Source: Bacillus sp. AFS088145
GTDB taxonomy: Bacteria; Bacillota; Bacilli; Bacillales; Bacillaceae_G
DNA length: 64,000 nt
Assembly: GCF_002564465.1 (NCBI RefSeq)
Contig: NZ_NUUX01000013.1
Coordinates: forward strand, 481,298 to 545,297
Direction of reading: 5' to 3'
Positions 9,477 through 17,463 of the stretch are shown here, one piece after another. Position 1 is the first letter of the stretch. Every line of letters starts with the position of its first letter. A model generated the notes under the pieces. That model searched no databases and was not told the origin of the DNA. It worked only from the letters and a program-made list of their open reading frames with translations. The position numbers were made by a program, and so were the translations under genes.

Positions 9477-9595
9477 CTACAAATATTTTTCATTTTTACT
9501 TTACTCATTTAATAAACTTGCTCATATCATACGTTTTTTTCAAGTCTGTTTAACTTTCCAACTCGAAACCTGATGTTTTGCAATTACAACAATTA

Positions 9596-10099
9596 TTATT
9601 GAATCGGACCATCTGGCCTAAATCGACACATCATAATTTCATCAACAAAGCGGCCATTAGCTTTTATATTCCCTCTTTTCACTCCTTCAACTTTAAACCC
9701 AAACTTTTCATATAACGCTTGTGCCTTAGGATTTGTCTCCAATACTCCTAGCTCTACTCTCTCTATCATTAACCAATGATCTGCTAAATCTAATACTTTC
9801 GTAAGCAAAGCTTTTCCAATTCCTTTATTATGATGATTTCCATCAGTTGCGATAAATAAATCTCCTACATGAGACCTGCGACCTGTCCTTTGCACTAAAC
9901 CAACTAACCCTACTACATCTCCATTACATTCTGCGACATATTCAAATTCGTTTGCTTGTAAGTTTCTAATTCTATTTTCCATCACGTCTACTCGCATACT
10001 AGGTAGAAATATCATATATGGAAAAACATTTTCCTGGGTGCATATACGATGAAGTGCCTTAGCATCATTTATTTCTACTGGTCTAATCAATACTTCCAA
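9596..10099 (-). CDS. GNAT-family N-acetyltransferase
   Basis: 167 residues. The GNAT core is visible: strand beta4 VGLVGLVQRTGRRSHVGDLF, the acetyl-CoA pyrophosphate loop NKGIGKALL and the C-terminal motif NPKAQALYEKFGFKVEGVKRG. This places it with RimJ/RimL- and YhhY-like acetyltransferases that modify amino groups of small molecules or proteins. It lies 23 bases downstream of the nucleotidyltransferase on the same strand, so the two are probably co-transcribed. Pairing of an acetyltransferase and a nucleotidyltransferase hints at drug or toxin modification, but neither substrate can be deduced. Confidence 0.85.
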   Translation of the reverse strand: MEVLIRPVEINDAKALHRICTQENVFPYMIFLPSMRVDVMENRIRNLQANEFEYVAECNGDVVGLVGLVQRTGRRSHVGDLFIATDGNHHNKGIGKALLTKVLDLADHWLMIERVELGVLETNPKAQALYEKFGFKVEGVKRGNIKANGRFVDEIMMCRFRPDGPIQ

Positions 10100-10122
10100 C
10101 TATACTCACTCCTACAACTTTT

Positions 10123-10692
10123 TTAGATTAAATCTTCAAGCCATTCATGATTAGATTGATGGATCAAGATAGCATCACGTAACCATGCTTTTTGTGAAAG
10201 GTTTAAATAATCTTTCACGTTTTTAAAGTCCTGATGATCCTTTTCTCTTGTATTTTTAACCTTATATAAAAGCACTATTTCTGGATTCAAATAAGGAATC
10301 CCTTCATTTGTAACACGATAAAATGAGTCAAGCTTACAAGTAATTGTTTCATCTCTTCTAAACTTCCAATCATTTAACTCGATTTCATTTAATAATACTT
10401 CTAATTCATCTTTCGTCTTATCATGTTTGCCATGTATTTCATGAATAGGAAGTTCTAAATATTCATTCTCCCAGGTTGATAATTCTCCTTTAATGACTTT
10501 ATTAAACATCCAATTATGTAAATATTCTTTAAGATATAGTTGATCCTTACGCGCAATGGCGATTTCAATATCATGGTGATTTCTCGTTTGTTTTTCTAAG
10601 AAAAGGTCAATTGCCCATCCACCAGCTATATACCATCCTTTATTAAAACCCTTCATTCGTTTATTTATTTTATAACATTGTTCAAAAGACAT
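10123..10692 (-). CDS. Nucleotidyltransferase-fold protein, LinB/ANT(2'')-like
   Basis: 189 residues; start at 10692 behind AGGAGGTAGGTAA. The motif WYIAGGWAIDLFL followed by TRNHHDIEIAI matches the GGWAxD...R-x-H-x-D-x-D signature of lincosamide and aminoglycoside nucleotidyltransferases, except that the second metal-binding Asp is Glu (DIEI). A conserved-looking PEIVLLYKVKNTREKDHQDF follows, as in that superfamily. These enzymes transfer AMP from ATP to a hydroxyl of a drug. The D-x-D to D-x-E change and modest overall likeness leave resistance activity unproven. It sits just after the terminator of the peptide gene and before the acetyltransferase. Confidence 0.75.
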   Translation of the reverse strand: MSFEQCYKINKRMKGFNKGWYIAGGWAIDLFLEKQTRNHHDIEIAIARKDQLYLKEYLHNWMFNKVIKGELSTWENEYLELPIHEIHGKHDKTKDELEVLLNEIELNDWKFRRDETITCKLDSFYRVTNEGIPYLNPEIVLLYKVKNTREKDHQDFKNVKDYLNLSQKAWLRDAILIHQSNHEWLEDLI

Positions 10693-10707
10693 TTACCTAC
10701 CTCCTAA

Positions 10708-10740
10708 TTAAAAAAGTACCACACAAAATGTATGATACTT
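10708..10740 (-). terminator. Terminator after the RNPP-type peptide gene
   Basis: On the minus strand AAGTATCATACA pairs with TGTGGTACTT with small internal mismatches, then runs into TTTTTT. It separates the regulator-peptide pair from the nucleotidyltransferase. Confidence 0.7.
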
Positions 10741-10750
10741 ATTAATGGAT

Positions 10751-11014
10751 TTATTTAGTTCTAATAAATAATAATTTTTCTACCTTAGGATGAATTGGCT
10801 CATCTGCATAAGAACGATTTGATCGATCATATGGTTTACACCCTTCATCTGTAGACTCGCTTTGAACAATACCATCCGAATAAAGTTGTGTTCCTGAATT
10901 ATCTGAAACAATTGAGGTCTCCGAACCATCAGAAACTAATTTAGGACCGTAATTAATAGATAGTACAGTGAACAAACACAATATTGTTATAATGTTGGAT
11001 AGTCTTTTCATCAT
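10751..11014 (-). CDS. Secreted signalling-peptide precursor with three 9-residue repeats (putative)
   Basis: 87 residues starting one base after the stop codon of the RNPP regulator. A short signal sequence (about residues 3-23) precedes three in-register repeats of nine residues: LVSDGSETS (26-34), IVSDNSGTQ (35-43) and LYSDGIVQS (44-52), with a possible worn fourth copy ESTDEGCKP (53-61). The shared core is [LI][VY]SD[GN]. Position directly after an NprR/PlcR-type receptor, the signal sequence and the small size are what is known for NprX and PapR precursors, whose cleaved peptides re-enter the cell and bind the TPR receptor. The repeat architecture is not that of NprX as I know it. The C-terminal 26 residues (CKPYDRSNRS onward) are unexplained. 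Function is inferred, not shown. Confidence 0.72.
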   Translation of the reverse strand: MMKRLSNIITILCLFTVLSINYGPKLVSDGSETSIVSDNSGTQLYSDGIVQSESTDEGCKPYDRSNRSYADEPIHPKVEKLLFIRTK

Positions 11015-11015
11015 G

Positions 11016-12266
11016 TTATTTCCTACTTTCGATAATTTTTAATAGAGTACTATTGTATTCTTTATATAACATGTTTTGTTTTTCTAACGATTCGTGTTTT
11101 TCATAGTAATCTGTAACAACATCATAGTATTTGATTAATTTTTCATGATCATTGGTTTGAACCCATAATGGCAAGCCAACTTCACGTAAATATGTAACTA
11201 AATTTGCTTCGTCCTTTTTTGCCTCTAGTAATAAAACCTTCATTCGAATATAAGATGCACTATTTTTATCCTTTATTTTGGAGAGATTCTTACATAACAA
11301 CTTAGTAGCCGTCTCGTAATCATTCATGATCATCATATTATTCGCTATATTTGAAATGACTAAAAAATACTCTTCAGTATCCTCCTGTATATTAGATAAA
11401 TAGTCTTGATAATACTTTATTGCTTTTTTATGTTGATGAGAATGATAGTATAAATAGCCTAAATTATGTAAAGCACTCATATGTATTGTTTTATCACTTA
11501 ATATAACAGAAGAATCTAGTATTTCAATTAGAAATTGCTCGGCTCGATCTAAAAACTTGCTCTTAATTAATTGAAGTGAAAGTAACATTTTTGCATCAAG
11601 GATCCGTTTAATATTATTATTTTGTAGAAAAATAGGAATTGCTTTATTGCAAAAATACATAGATAAGGAAGTCTGATTAATAAAGCTATATACTAAAGCT
11701 CTATAGAAGCAATATTCCTGGAAATCGATCTCGAGGTTTGGCGTAATTTCTTGTACTTCATCCATTACTAGAAGAGAGTCATTATATCTTTTTTCTTTTA
11801 TGTAATATATTGATAGTGTAAACAAATATTTTATCGTTTCATATTGGGAAAATTTCTTCTTTTTTGCCTCAAGTTGTTTCCATTTTTTCTTTGCCATTTT
11901 GAGATCTTCTATAAAAATATAATATCTCCAAATTGTAATACAAAAATCATTTGATATATTAGTATAATTTATACTTTCCTCTTTACCTATCAGTTCTTCA
12001 AACAGTATTTTACTAGAATCATAGTCAGCTCGTTCTATTGAATTCCATAATCGTTTAAGTTGACCAGTCACTTCATCTATACTATCACTTTCATCTATTT
12101 CAACTCTCATCTTTTTTAAAAGCAATTCAATCGTTTCTATACCAGCCTCTTTTGTACCGTTTTCAATTTTACTTAAATGCGAAACAGAGCATATTCCTTC
12201 GCATAATTTCTCCTGGGTCCATCCTAATTTTTTTCGATGATGAAAGATCATCATGCCATAATCCAT
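11016..12266 (-). CDS. RNPP-family quorum-sensing regulator (HTH + TPR), NprR/PlcR-like
   Basis: 416 residues. Residues 1-57 form an XRE-type helix-turn-helix (GMMIFHHRKKLGWTQEKL, then VSHLSKIENGTKE). The rest is helical with tetratricopeptide-like repeats, for example TIHMSALHNLGYLYYHSHQH with a following KAIKYYQDYL. Length and architecture match NprR (about 420 residues) and are longer than PlcR (about 285). Such receptors bind a re-imported oligopeptide in the TPR groove and then activate or release DNA. The peptide gene directly downstream is its expected partner. A sigma-A-type promoter lies at 12421-12449. Targets are unknown; the nucleotidyltransferase and acetyltransferase downstream are candidates. 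Confidence 0.87.
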   Translation of the reverse strand: MDYGMMIFHHRKKLGWTQEKLCEGICSVSHLSKIENGTKEAGIETIELLLKKMRVEIDESDSIDEVTGQLKRLWNSIERADYDSSKILFEELIGKEESINYTNISNDFCITIWRYYIFIEDLKMAKKKWKQLEAKKKKFSQYETIKYLFTLSIYYIKEKRYNDSLLVMDEVQEITPNLEIDFQEYCFYRALVYSFINQTSLSMYFCNKAIPIFLQNNNIKRILDAKMLLSLQLIKSKFLDRAEQFLIEILDSSVILSDKTIHMSALHNLGYLYYHSHQHKKAIKYYQDYLSNIQEDTEEYFLVISNIANNMMIMNDYETATKLLCKNLSKIKDKNSASYIRMKVLLLEAKKDEANLVTYLREVGLPLWVQTNDHEKLIKYYDVVTDYYEKHESLEKQNMLYKEYNSTLLKIIESRK

Positions 12267-12420
12267 AATAAAATCTCCTGTTCGCCTTTATTTAAAATAG
12301 ATATTTATATGACTAGAAACTATTAATTTCTTATATTAATATTTTTAATTTTCTCTTAATAATTAAATTTTATTAGATTTTCCGAAACATTAATATACTT
12401 TTTCGATTTTTTTCAGACAA

Positions 12421-12449
12421 ATTATATTCAAAAAATTTTCCCAATACAA
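12421..12449 (-). promoter_or_regulatory. Sigma-A-type promoter of the RNPP regulator
   Basis: On the minus strand TTGTAT (12449-12444), a 17-base spacer and a perfect TATAAT (12426-12421), about 150 bases before the start codon. Confidence 0.6.
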
Positions 12450-12560
12450 AAAAGTCAAACAGAATGGTATGATTTTAGTACAAGCAATTAAACGATACTA
12501 ACGGCTAATAACTTCATTAGTATTTTTTAAATGCACCCCCATTTAATAACCAGTTTTAAA

Positions 12561-12594
12561 GCAAGATGTAATCATTACATCTTGCGATTTTTTT
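12561..12594 (+). terminator. Orphan plus-strand terminator
   Basis: GCAAGATGTAAT (12561-12572) is complementary to ATTACATCTTGC (12574-12585), then GATTTTTTT. No annotated gene reads into it. Confidence 0.8.
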
Positions 12595-12718
12595 GATTAA
12601 AGCTATTTTTATTTCTATAAATAATTTAAATATAGTTTTTAGTTTTCAAGCCACCAAGAACTTTAATAAATTTAAGCTAGTAATCTTCCAAATTAATTTA
12701 TATTCGTAGAGGTCCCAT

Positions 12719-13216
12719 ATGACAAAAAAACCACTCACATTATATTTGGTAATTTTTGGAATAACCATCATTATTATATTAACATTAAAACTATCTATTG
12801 AAAAAGAAAAACAGAAGAGATTGGACGATGAAGCGTCTACAGAATTAATAATTGAACAAAATGTTCAAAATTCTGTAAGAAACTACATTACAGCTTTAAA
12901 GTGGAATGATGTTGAGATTTATAACTCTCTTGTAGTAGATTCATTAAAAATCAGCAATCACTCTTACTACTTTACTAAGATAATGTCTAACGTAATTGAT
13001 GCAAAATTCATCGGTGATAATTTATCTGTCATTCATTTAAATAAGAAAGATCATAATACTACGGTAAGTATAAAATACGAAATAGCATTTGTTGACGGGA
13101 TAAAGCCTGAAGGAAAATATAAAAACGGTAGAAATATATGTAATGTAACAATGGATCTTGTTAAAATAAAAAATAAATGGATCATTTCAAGTATTTATGA
13201 TTTAAAAGTTATCTAA
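12719..13216 (+). CDS. Hypothetical membrane-anchored protein
   Basis: 165 residues. One membrane segment (about 8-25) followed by a short charged region and an extracytoplasmic domain of about 120 residues. The pattern of one long helix (VQNSVRNYITALKWNDVEIY) followed by beta strands (TTVSIKYEIAFVDGI, CNVTMDLVKIKNKWIISSIY) resembles NTF2-like/DUF4829-type folds, which often bind small ligands at the cell surface. No catalytic residue is apparent. Shine-Dalgarno is only AGAGGTCC. I do not recognise a named family. Confidence 0.65.
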   Translation: MTKKPLTLYLVIFGITIIIILTLKLSIEKEKQKRLDDEASTELIIEQNVQNSVRNYITALKWNDVEIYNSLVVDSLKISNHSYYFTKIMSNVIDAKFIGDNLSVIHLNKKDHNTTVSIKYEIAFVDGIKPEGKYKNGRNICNVTMDLVKIKNKWIISSIYDLKVI

Positions 13217-13255
13217 ATAAAAATACGTTCTCAATAAAGACCGTGAAAATGAAGA

Positions 13256-13292
13256 AAATCCACTAGGTAAAAATTTTCCTTGTGGTTTTTTT
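13256..13292 (+). terminator. Terminator after the membrane-anchored hypothetical gene
   Basis: CCACTAGGTAAAA pairs imperfectly with TTTTCCTTGTGG, followed by seven T residues. Confidence 0.7.
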
Positions 13293-13348
13293 ATGTATTC
13301 AATTTTTTTCCTGCCTTAATCTATGCATTTTCGCAAAGAAACTTTATA

Positions 13349-13393
13349 CAAAAAAGGAGGTCTCAAAAGTACTCTGACTTTGAGATCTCCTTT
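13349..13393 (-). terminator. Terminator after the TPR-like gene
   Basis: AAAGGAGGTCTCAAA (13353-13367) pairs with TTTGAGATCTCCTTT (13379-13393); on the minus strand a T tract follows. Confidence 0.8.
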
Positions 13394-13454
13394 ATAAGTC
13401 ATCTGTAGTTTCTTTCCTTCCAAAACAATAAGCCTAATTACATAACATAAATGA

Positions 13455-13916
13455 TTAAATTGTATCTAAATCTTTCAGCACCATATCTTTACTTTCTTCA
13501 AACTTTATATCTTTTACATATTCATACGCTTTAGTTTTAGCAGCTAAGCTTTCTGGAGTCTGATTTAGTTTTGCATAAGCTCTTGATAAAGCCTCATATG
13601 CATATGCAATGTAAAACGGCTCTACCTCTGCTTCTAAACTAATCTTGACACATTTTTCTGCATAATCTAAAGCCGTTTCACCTTTCCCTATAACAGCATA
13701 TACTCGTGATAATTGCCAATAACCAATTGATATATTTCTTGGTGTATGGCTCTCTACTTTTGTCCAATGCCAAAAAGAGCTATGACATAAATGAACCATT
13801 TCTTCTGTTTCACTTTGAGATCTATTTTCTAATTCAAGTAGATCCCACACTTTATTAAAACATGAAGCAGCAAGCTCCCTATGAGTGAAGCTATTTTGTT
13901 TAATCGTCTCTTCCAT
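13455..13916 (-). CDS. Hypothetical TPR-like helical protein
   Basis: 153 residues from the ATG at 13916, picked because GGAGGAGAAAATT precedes it; an upstream ATG in frame lacks a site. The protein is all-helical, with tetratricopeptide-like pairs such as ISIGYWQLSRVYAVIGKGET and IAYAYEALSRAYAKLNQTPE. A conserved-looking HLCHSSFWHWTKV segment lies between. I recall uncharacterised Bacillus proteins of this length with the same HSSFWHW motif but no assigned role. No signal peptide, so cytoplasmic; a scaffold or adaptor role is plausible only. Confidence 0.65.
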   Translation of the reverse strand: MEETIKQNSFTHRELAASCFNKVWDLLELENRSQSETEEMVHLCHSSFWHWTKVESHTPRNISIGYWQLSRVYAVIGKGETALDYAEKCVKISLEAEVEPFYIAYAYEALSRAYAKLNQTPESLAAKTKAYEYVKDIKFEESKDMVLKDLDTI

Positions 13917-13975
13917 AATTTTCTCCTCCATTAATACAATCAAGAATATGTATTACCTCAAATCTAGGTATAATT

Positions 13976-14263
13976 TTATTCACATACCGAGTTTGAGTCA
14001 GCATCACAGCTAACTTTGGTTTCAAAGCCTGTTGAGCTATTTTTAATTTGAATAACTGCATTTCTTCGTAGCTCTTCTAACTTCAATCCTTTTTCCCCAA
14101 CCGATTGTTCATAATAATTTATTTCTAGTTCTTGTCGCTCATCAGCATTAGCATTAAAGCTCATTAAAATACCTACTGGAGTTGCTAAAACTAACAAAAA
14201 TACACCAATTCTAAGAGCCGCGTACTTAAATGCTTTGTACCCGTTTTTTATTATTTTATCCAT
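13976..14263 (-). CDS. Small membrane-anchored hypothetical protein
   Basis: 95 residues from the ATG at 14263 (GAGGGG site). One membrane segment (about 13-35, YAALRIGVFLLVLATPVGIL) is followed by a charged extracytoplasmic stretch with two Cys residues near the C-terminus (VSCDADSNSVCE), which could form a disulfide. No family recognised. It lies upstream of the TPR-like gene on the same strand, 59 bases apart, and may share its transcript. Confidence 0.5.
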   Translation of the reverse strand: MDKIIKNGYKAFKYAALRIGVFLLVLATPVGILMSFNANADERQELEINYYEQSVGEKGLKLEELRRNAVIQIKNSSTGFETKVSCDADSNSVCE

Positions 14264-14422
14264 ATGTATAGATCCCCTCAAATTGAATATAATATTCGAA
14301 ATTCTTTAGCAATTATTAACTAACAATACTATTCTCTGTACTATTCATATTTTCCTGTTTTCCACTTATGGATCATAAAAATTCTATGAGCAATCCGGAC
14401 AAAATGGTTAATTTAAAGTAAC

Positions 14423-14473
14423 AAAAAACGCCTCCATACAGATGAAAATTAATTCATCTATATGAACGCGTTT
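14423..14473 (-). terminator. Terminator after yeeI
   Basis: Long imperfect stem: AAACGC...CATACAGATGAA pairs with TTCATCTATATG...GCGTTT; the minus strand continues into TTTTTTG. Confidence 0.75.
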
Positions 14474-14507
14474 ATCTTAATTCATTATATTTATTGTTGC
14501 TAAACTT

Positions 14508-15227
14508 CTATTCACCTAAATCTACATTGTGGTAAACACGTTGAACATCTTCTATATCTTCAAGAACGTCTAACATTTTTTCGAACTTTGCAAGACCATC
14601 TTCTGGAAGAGTGATGTCACTTTGCGCTAACATTGTTAATTCAGCTACTGTAAACTCCGTAATACCTACGTTTTTAAACGCTTCTTGTATTGCATAGAAT
14701 TGGTCTTGATCAGCATAAACAATAACAGCGTCTTCTTCTTCTAAAATATCGCGAACATCAACATCTGCTTCCATTAAGATTTCAAGAACTTCATCAGAAG
14801 TTTTACCTTCAAGTCCAATTACAGCCGTTGCATCGAACATATATGATACTGAACCTGTTACACCAAGGTTACCACCGTTTTTACTAAATGCAGCACGAAC
14901 CTCTGCAGCTGTACGGTTTACATTATTAGTAAGTGCATCAACAATTACCATTGATCCATTTGGTCCGAAACCTTCGTAGCGAAGTTCATCAAAGCTTTCT
15001 TCAGAACCGCCTTTTGCTTTTTCAATCGCACGATCAACAATATGTTTCGGTACACTATAGGTTTTCGCACGCTCTAGTACAACTTTTAAAGCTTGGTTTG
15101 ATTCTGGATCCGGCTCCCCTTGCTTCGCTGCTACATATATTTCACGTCCAAACTTTGCATAAATACGACTAGTATTTGCATCTTTTGAAGCTTTCTTCTC
15201 TTTAATATTATTCCATTTACGACCCAT
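14508..15227 (-). CDS. yeeI: YebC/PmpR-family protein YeeI
   Basis: 239 residues, with the family's N-terminal [20 protein letters not shown] and the central [20 protein letters not shown], which I recognise as the B. subtilis YeeI branch. YebC-type proteins were long called transcriptional regulators; recent work on YebC/TACO1 homologues, including B. subtilis YeeI, points to a role in relieving ribosome stalling at difficult sequences such as polyproline. It acts in the cytoplasm on RNA or ribosomes. Full length, no oddities, monocistronic with its own terminator. Confidence 0.93.
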   Translation of the reverse strand: MGRKWNNIKEKKASKDANTSRIYAKFGREIYVAAKQGEPDPESNQALKVVLERAKTYSVPKHIVDRAIEKAKGGSEESFDELRYEGFGPNGSMVIVDALTNNVNRTAAEVRAAFSKNGGNLGVTGSVSYMFDATAVIGLEGKTSDEVLEILMEADVDVRDILEEEDAVIVYADQDQFYAIQEAFKNVGITEFTVAELTMLAQSDITLPEDGLAKFEKMLDVLEDIEDVQRVYHNVDLGE

Positions 15228-15365
15228 CTTGTTCCACTCTCTTTCAACTTTAAATCTACGTTTAATTTACTATGTATTTGACTTTCGCCAAACATTTACC
15301 ATTTAATATTATACCTCATTTATACTTTTTTTCGAAATTAATCGTTACTAAAAATTAGTGGAAAT

Positions 15366-15398
15366 AAAAAAACATTACTTCTAATTTTTGAAGTAATG
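15366..15398 (-). terminator. Terminator after the secreted hypothetical gene
   Basis: CATTACTTC (15373-15381) pairs with GAAGTAATG (15390-15398); on the minus strand seven T residues follow. Confidence 0.8.
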
Positions 15399-15407
15399 CC
15401 TTTATCT

Positions 15408-15887
15408 TTATATAACCTTTACTTTTATCAAATAAGTAAAATAATTATTCCCCTTCCAAATACCTTTAACTTCATATATTCTTTCCCCTTTTTTAGCTCC
15501 AAGTTGGAATGAGTAACTCCCGTAATTATCTAAATTATGGTCATAAATATATGATTTTTTTGTCCCAGTGTACTCCAATATTTCAACATTTTCGGGTTGT
15601 TCCGAAAAATAAATCTTTAAAAGATCACCTTCGAAAGCTGGAATAGCTACTTCTTCTTTAATATTTTTAAATGTAGCATTTTTTGATTTATCTTTATCTA
15701 ATAATTTCCCCCAAGAATAATTTGCTATTTTATAAGGAATTGTTTTATCTGCTAGCACAAATTTAACTTCCGGTTTTTCATCTTTAGACAAAATTGTTTG
15801 GTTAATAATAATCGAAATCGTAAAAATTGCCACTAAATATAAGATCCCTTTTTTAAACATCGAACTTTTCGCTCCATATTTTTTCAT
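15408..15887 (-). CDS. Hypothetical exported or membrane-anchored protein
   Basis: 159 residues. An N-terminal hydrophobic helix (about 12-29, LYLVAIFTISIIINQTIL) acts as signal or anchor. The rest is beta-rich, ending in GERIYEVKGIWKGNNYFTYLIKVKVI, and the middle (LKIYFSEQPENVEILEYTGTK) suggests an immunoglobulin-like sandwich. No catalytic motif and no family I can name. Single gene with terminator. Confidence 0.6.
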   Translation of the reverse strand: MKKYGAKSSMFKKGILYLVAIFTISIIINQTILSKDEKPEVKFVLADKTIPYKIANYSWGKLLDKDKSKNATFKNIKEEVAIPAFEGDLLKIYFSEQPENVEILEYTGTKKSYIYDHNLDNYGSYSFQLGAKKGERIYEVKGIWKGNNYFTYLIKVKVI

Positions 15888-16079
15888 TTAATAATTTTAA
15901 TGTAATCTATTTTTATTAAATTGTATATTGGGAAAATTCTGCACTTTCTTTAAAAATGTTCCATCAATTAATTTATAATACTCGCCTTTTTAAAATGAGA
16001 TAATTTACAACATATTTTTCATAGAAATAACAAAAATTAAGGTAATATATTGGGAGTAGTAATAGAAAGGATTGATTAA

Positions 16080-16601
16080 ATGTATAACAATAATCCAGAA
16101 TATTGGATTTCTAAACTCGGACTAGTAGCACATCCAGAAGGGGGATATTACAAATCTACCTATCAATCAAAAGAGCAAATATCGGACCGTGAATTAACGG
16201 TAAATTATGGTGATCATAGATTGCTTTACACTAGTATCTATTTTTTACTACAATCACATGATATTTCTCATTTTCACAGATTAAAGTCTGATGAATTATG
16301 GTATTTCCATGCAGGCAGTTCATTAACGGTTCATGTTATACATGAGAATGGTCAATACGAAGAAATAAAATTAGGACTTAATTTAGAAAATGGAGAAGTT
16401 CCTCAATATTTAGTACCTAAAAATTCGATTTTCGGTTCATCAGTTATGGAAGAAAATACTTTTTCATTAGTAGGCTGTATGGTTTCACCTGGATTTGATT
16501 TTAAGGACTTTGAATTATTTACTCAAGAGCAATTACATAATAAATACCCTGAACATAAAGAGATTATTAATAAGTTAGCTTATAAGGTACTTCCTTTTTA
16601 G
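16080..16601 (+). CDS. Cupin of the DUF985 family
   Basis: 173 residues. The signature AHPEGGYYKSTYQS near the N-terminus and SHFHRLKSDELWYFHAGSSL in the middle identify the DUF985/cupin_5 family, relatives of yeast YML079w and RmlC-like cupins. The His residues of HFHR and the Glu of DELW would line the barrel. Members bind a small ligand, but no reaction is established for the family. Cytoplasmic, monocistronic, with RBS GAAAGG and a strong terminator. Confidence 0.88.
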   Translation: MYNNNPEYWISKLGLVAHPEGGYYKSTYQSKEQISDRELTVNYGDHRLLYTSIYFLLQSHDISHFHRLKSDELWYFHAGSSLTVHVIHENGQYEEIKLGLNLENGEVPQYLVPKNSIFGSSVMEENTFSLVGCMVSPGFDFKDFELFTQEQLHNKYPEHKEIINKLAYKVLPF

Positions 16602-16610
16602 GTCAAAATA

Positions 16611-16645
16611 AAGAAAGTGAGCTTGCTTTGCTCACTTTCTTTTTT
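16611..16645 (+). terminator. Terminator after the cupin gene
   Basis: GAAAGTGAGC (16613-16622) pairs with GCTCACTTTC (16630-16639), then TTTTTT. Same stem sequence as the terminator at 1821-1845. Confidence 0.9.
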
Positions 16646-16747
16646 GGGGGAATAGGTTAATGAAACAACTAACTCAGAGTTAAGGTAATCTTTTTTTTAT
16701 CGTATTTCACTGGAATTCCTTTTATTATTAGTTCTAGCAATTTGTCG

Positions 16748-17275
16748 TTACTTCATATTTAAATAACTAGTACTCACAAATCCTTTTTTACCATTGTAAG
16801 AAACGATTGCCCAATTATAATCGATTTGAGTTTTCCCTTCAGTTTGATAGCCAAGGAAGCTGACTTTTGCCCCTTTAGGAATTACCGTAAGAATTTTATT
16901 TTTTGTACTAGGACCGCTTCGTAAATTTAAATTAGCTTTTGTTGTAACAGTAGTCGGTACTTTTTGTAAGTATTTGGTACTTACATAAGCTATACCATTT
17001 TTAGTAGTTGTTGTTTTAATTTGCGCCCAGCTAGCATTATAGTATTTTACAATCTCAATTTGATCTTTCTTTCTTAAAGTGTCTACTACTTTTGAACTTG
17101 TATTTGGAGCACTTCTGACGTTTAATACACTTGCAGTTACTTCATATACACTAATCGGAGCATTTAAAACCGCTGCACTAGCATGTGTCGGCACGGCTGT
17201 TACACCATTTGAAACTAATAATGCGCCAGATAAGGCCATAGTTGATACAAAAGCTTTTAATAATTTTTTCTTCAT
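16748..17275 (-). CDS. Secreted protein with two SH3b domains
   Basis: 175 residues. A classical signal peptide (residues 1 to about 33, ending THASA) is followed by two bacterial SH3 domains: SVLNVRSAPNTSSKVVDTL (about 48-107) and ANLNLRSGPSTKNKILTVI (about 113-174). SH3b domains bind peptidoglycan; no catalytic domain is attached, so it is probably a wall-binding or regulatory protein rather than a hydrolase. Two copies fill nearly the whole mature length. RBS GAGGAGG. Confidence 0.85.
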   Translation of the reverse strand: MKKKLLKAFVSTMALSGALLVSNGVTAVPTHASAAVLNAPISVYEVTASVLNVRSAPNTSSKVVDTLRKKDQIEIVKYYNASWAQIKTTTTKNGIAYVSTKYLQKVPTTVTTKANLNLRSGPSTKNKILTVIPKGAKVSFLGYQTEGKTQIDYNWAIVSYNGKKGFVSTSYLNMK

Positions 17276-17339
17276 TTTAAATTCCTCCTCTCACTTTACT
17301 TCTTAATAATATTGAATCAATGTTTCAAAATTGGTCATG

Positions 17340-17388
17340 AGATGTATCTAAATTGTAAACTTTTCAATTGTACTGATCCGATACATCT
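17340..17388 (+). other. Hairpin in the catalase leader
   Basis: A perfect 9-bp inverted repeat, AGATGTATC (17340-17348) and GATACATCT (17380-17388), lies 75 bases before the catalase start. It lacks a T tract, so it could be an operator or an mRNA 5' stabilising hairpin. Confidence 0.35.
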
Positions 17389-17463
17389 AACAGGAAAAAT
17401 TTGCATATCGTTCCAAATTTATGGACACTCTAAATTTTGTATTTGTATGAATGGAGGAAAATT

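Larger units (their letters stand above)
12267..12718. other. Intergenic region between divergent genes, with an orphan terminator
   Basis: Holds the minus-strand promoter of the RNPP regulator (12421-12449) and a strong plus-strand terminator at 12561-12594. No plus-strand gene ends before that terminator, so a short transcript from about 12450-12560 may exist. No other structure seen. Confidence 0.5.

Noticed and set aside
10123-10692. Confident antibiotic-resistance nucleotidyltransferase
   Set aside because: Fold motif is present but the second metal Asp is Glu and likeness to known drug enzymes is modest, so only the fold is claimed.
12481-12513. Ten-codon frame ATG ATT TTA ... TAA near the RNPP promoter
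   Set aside because: No ribosome site and too short to support without expression data.
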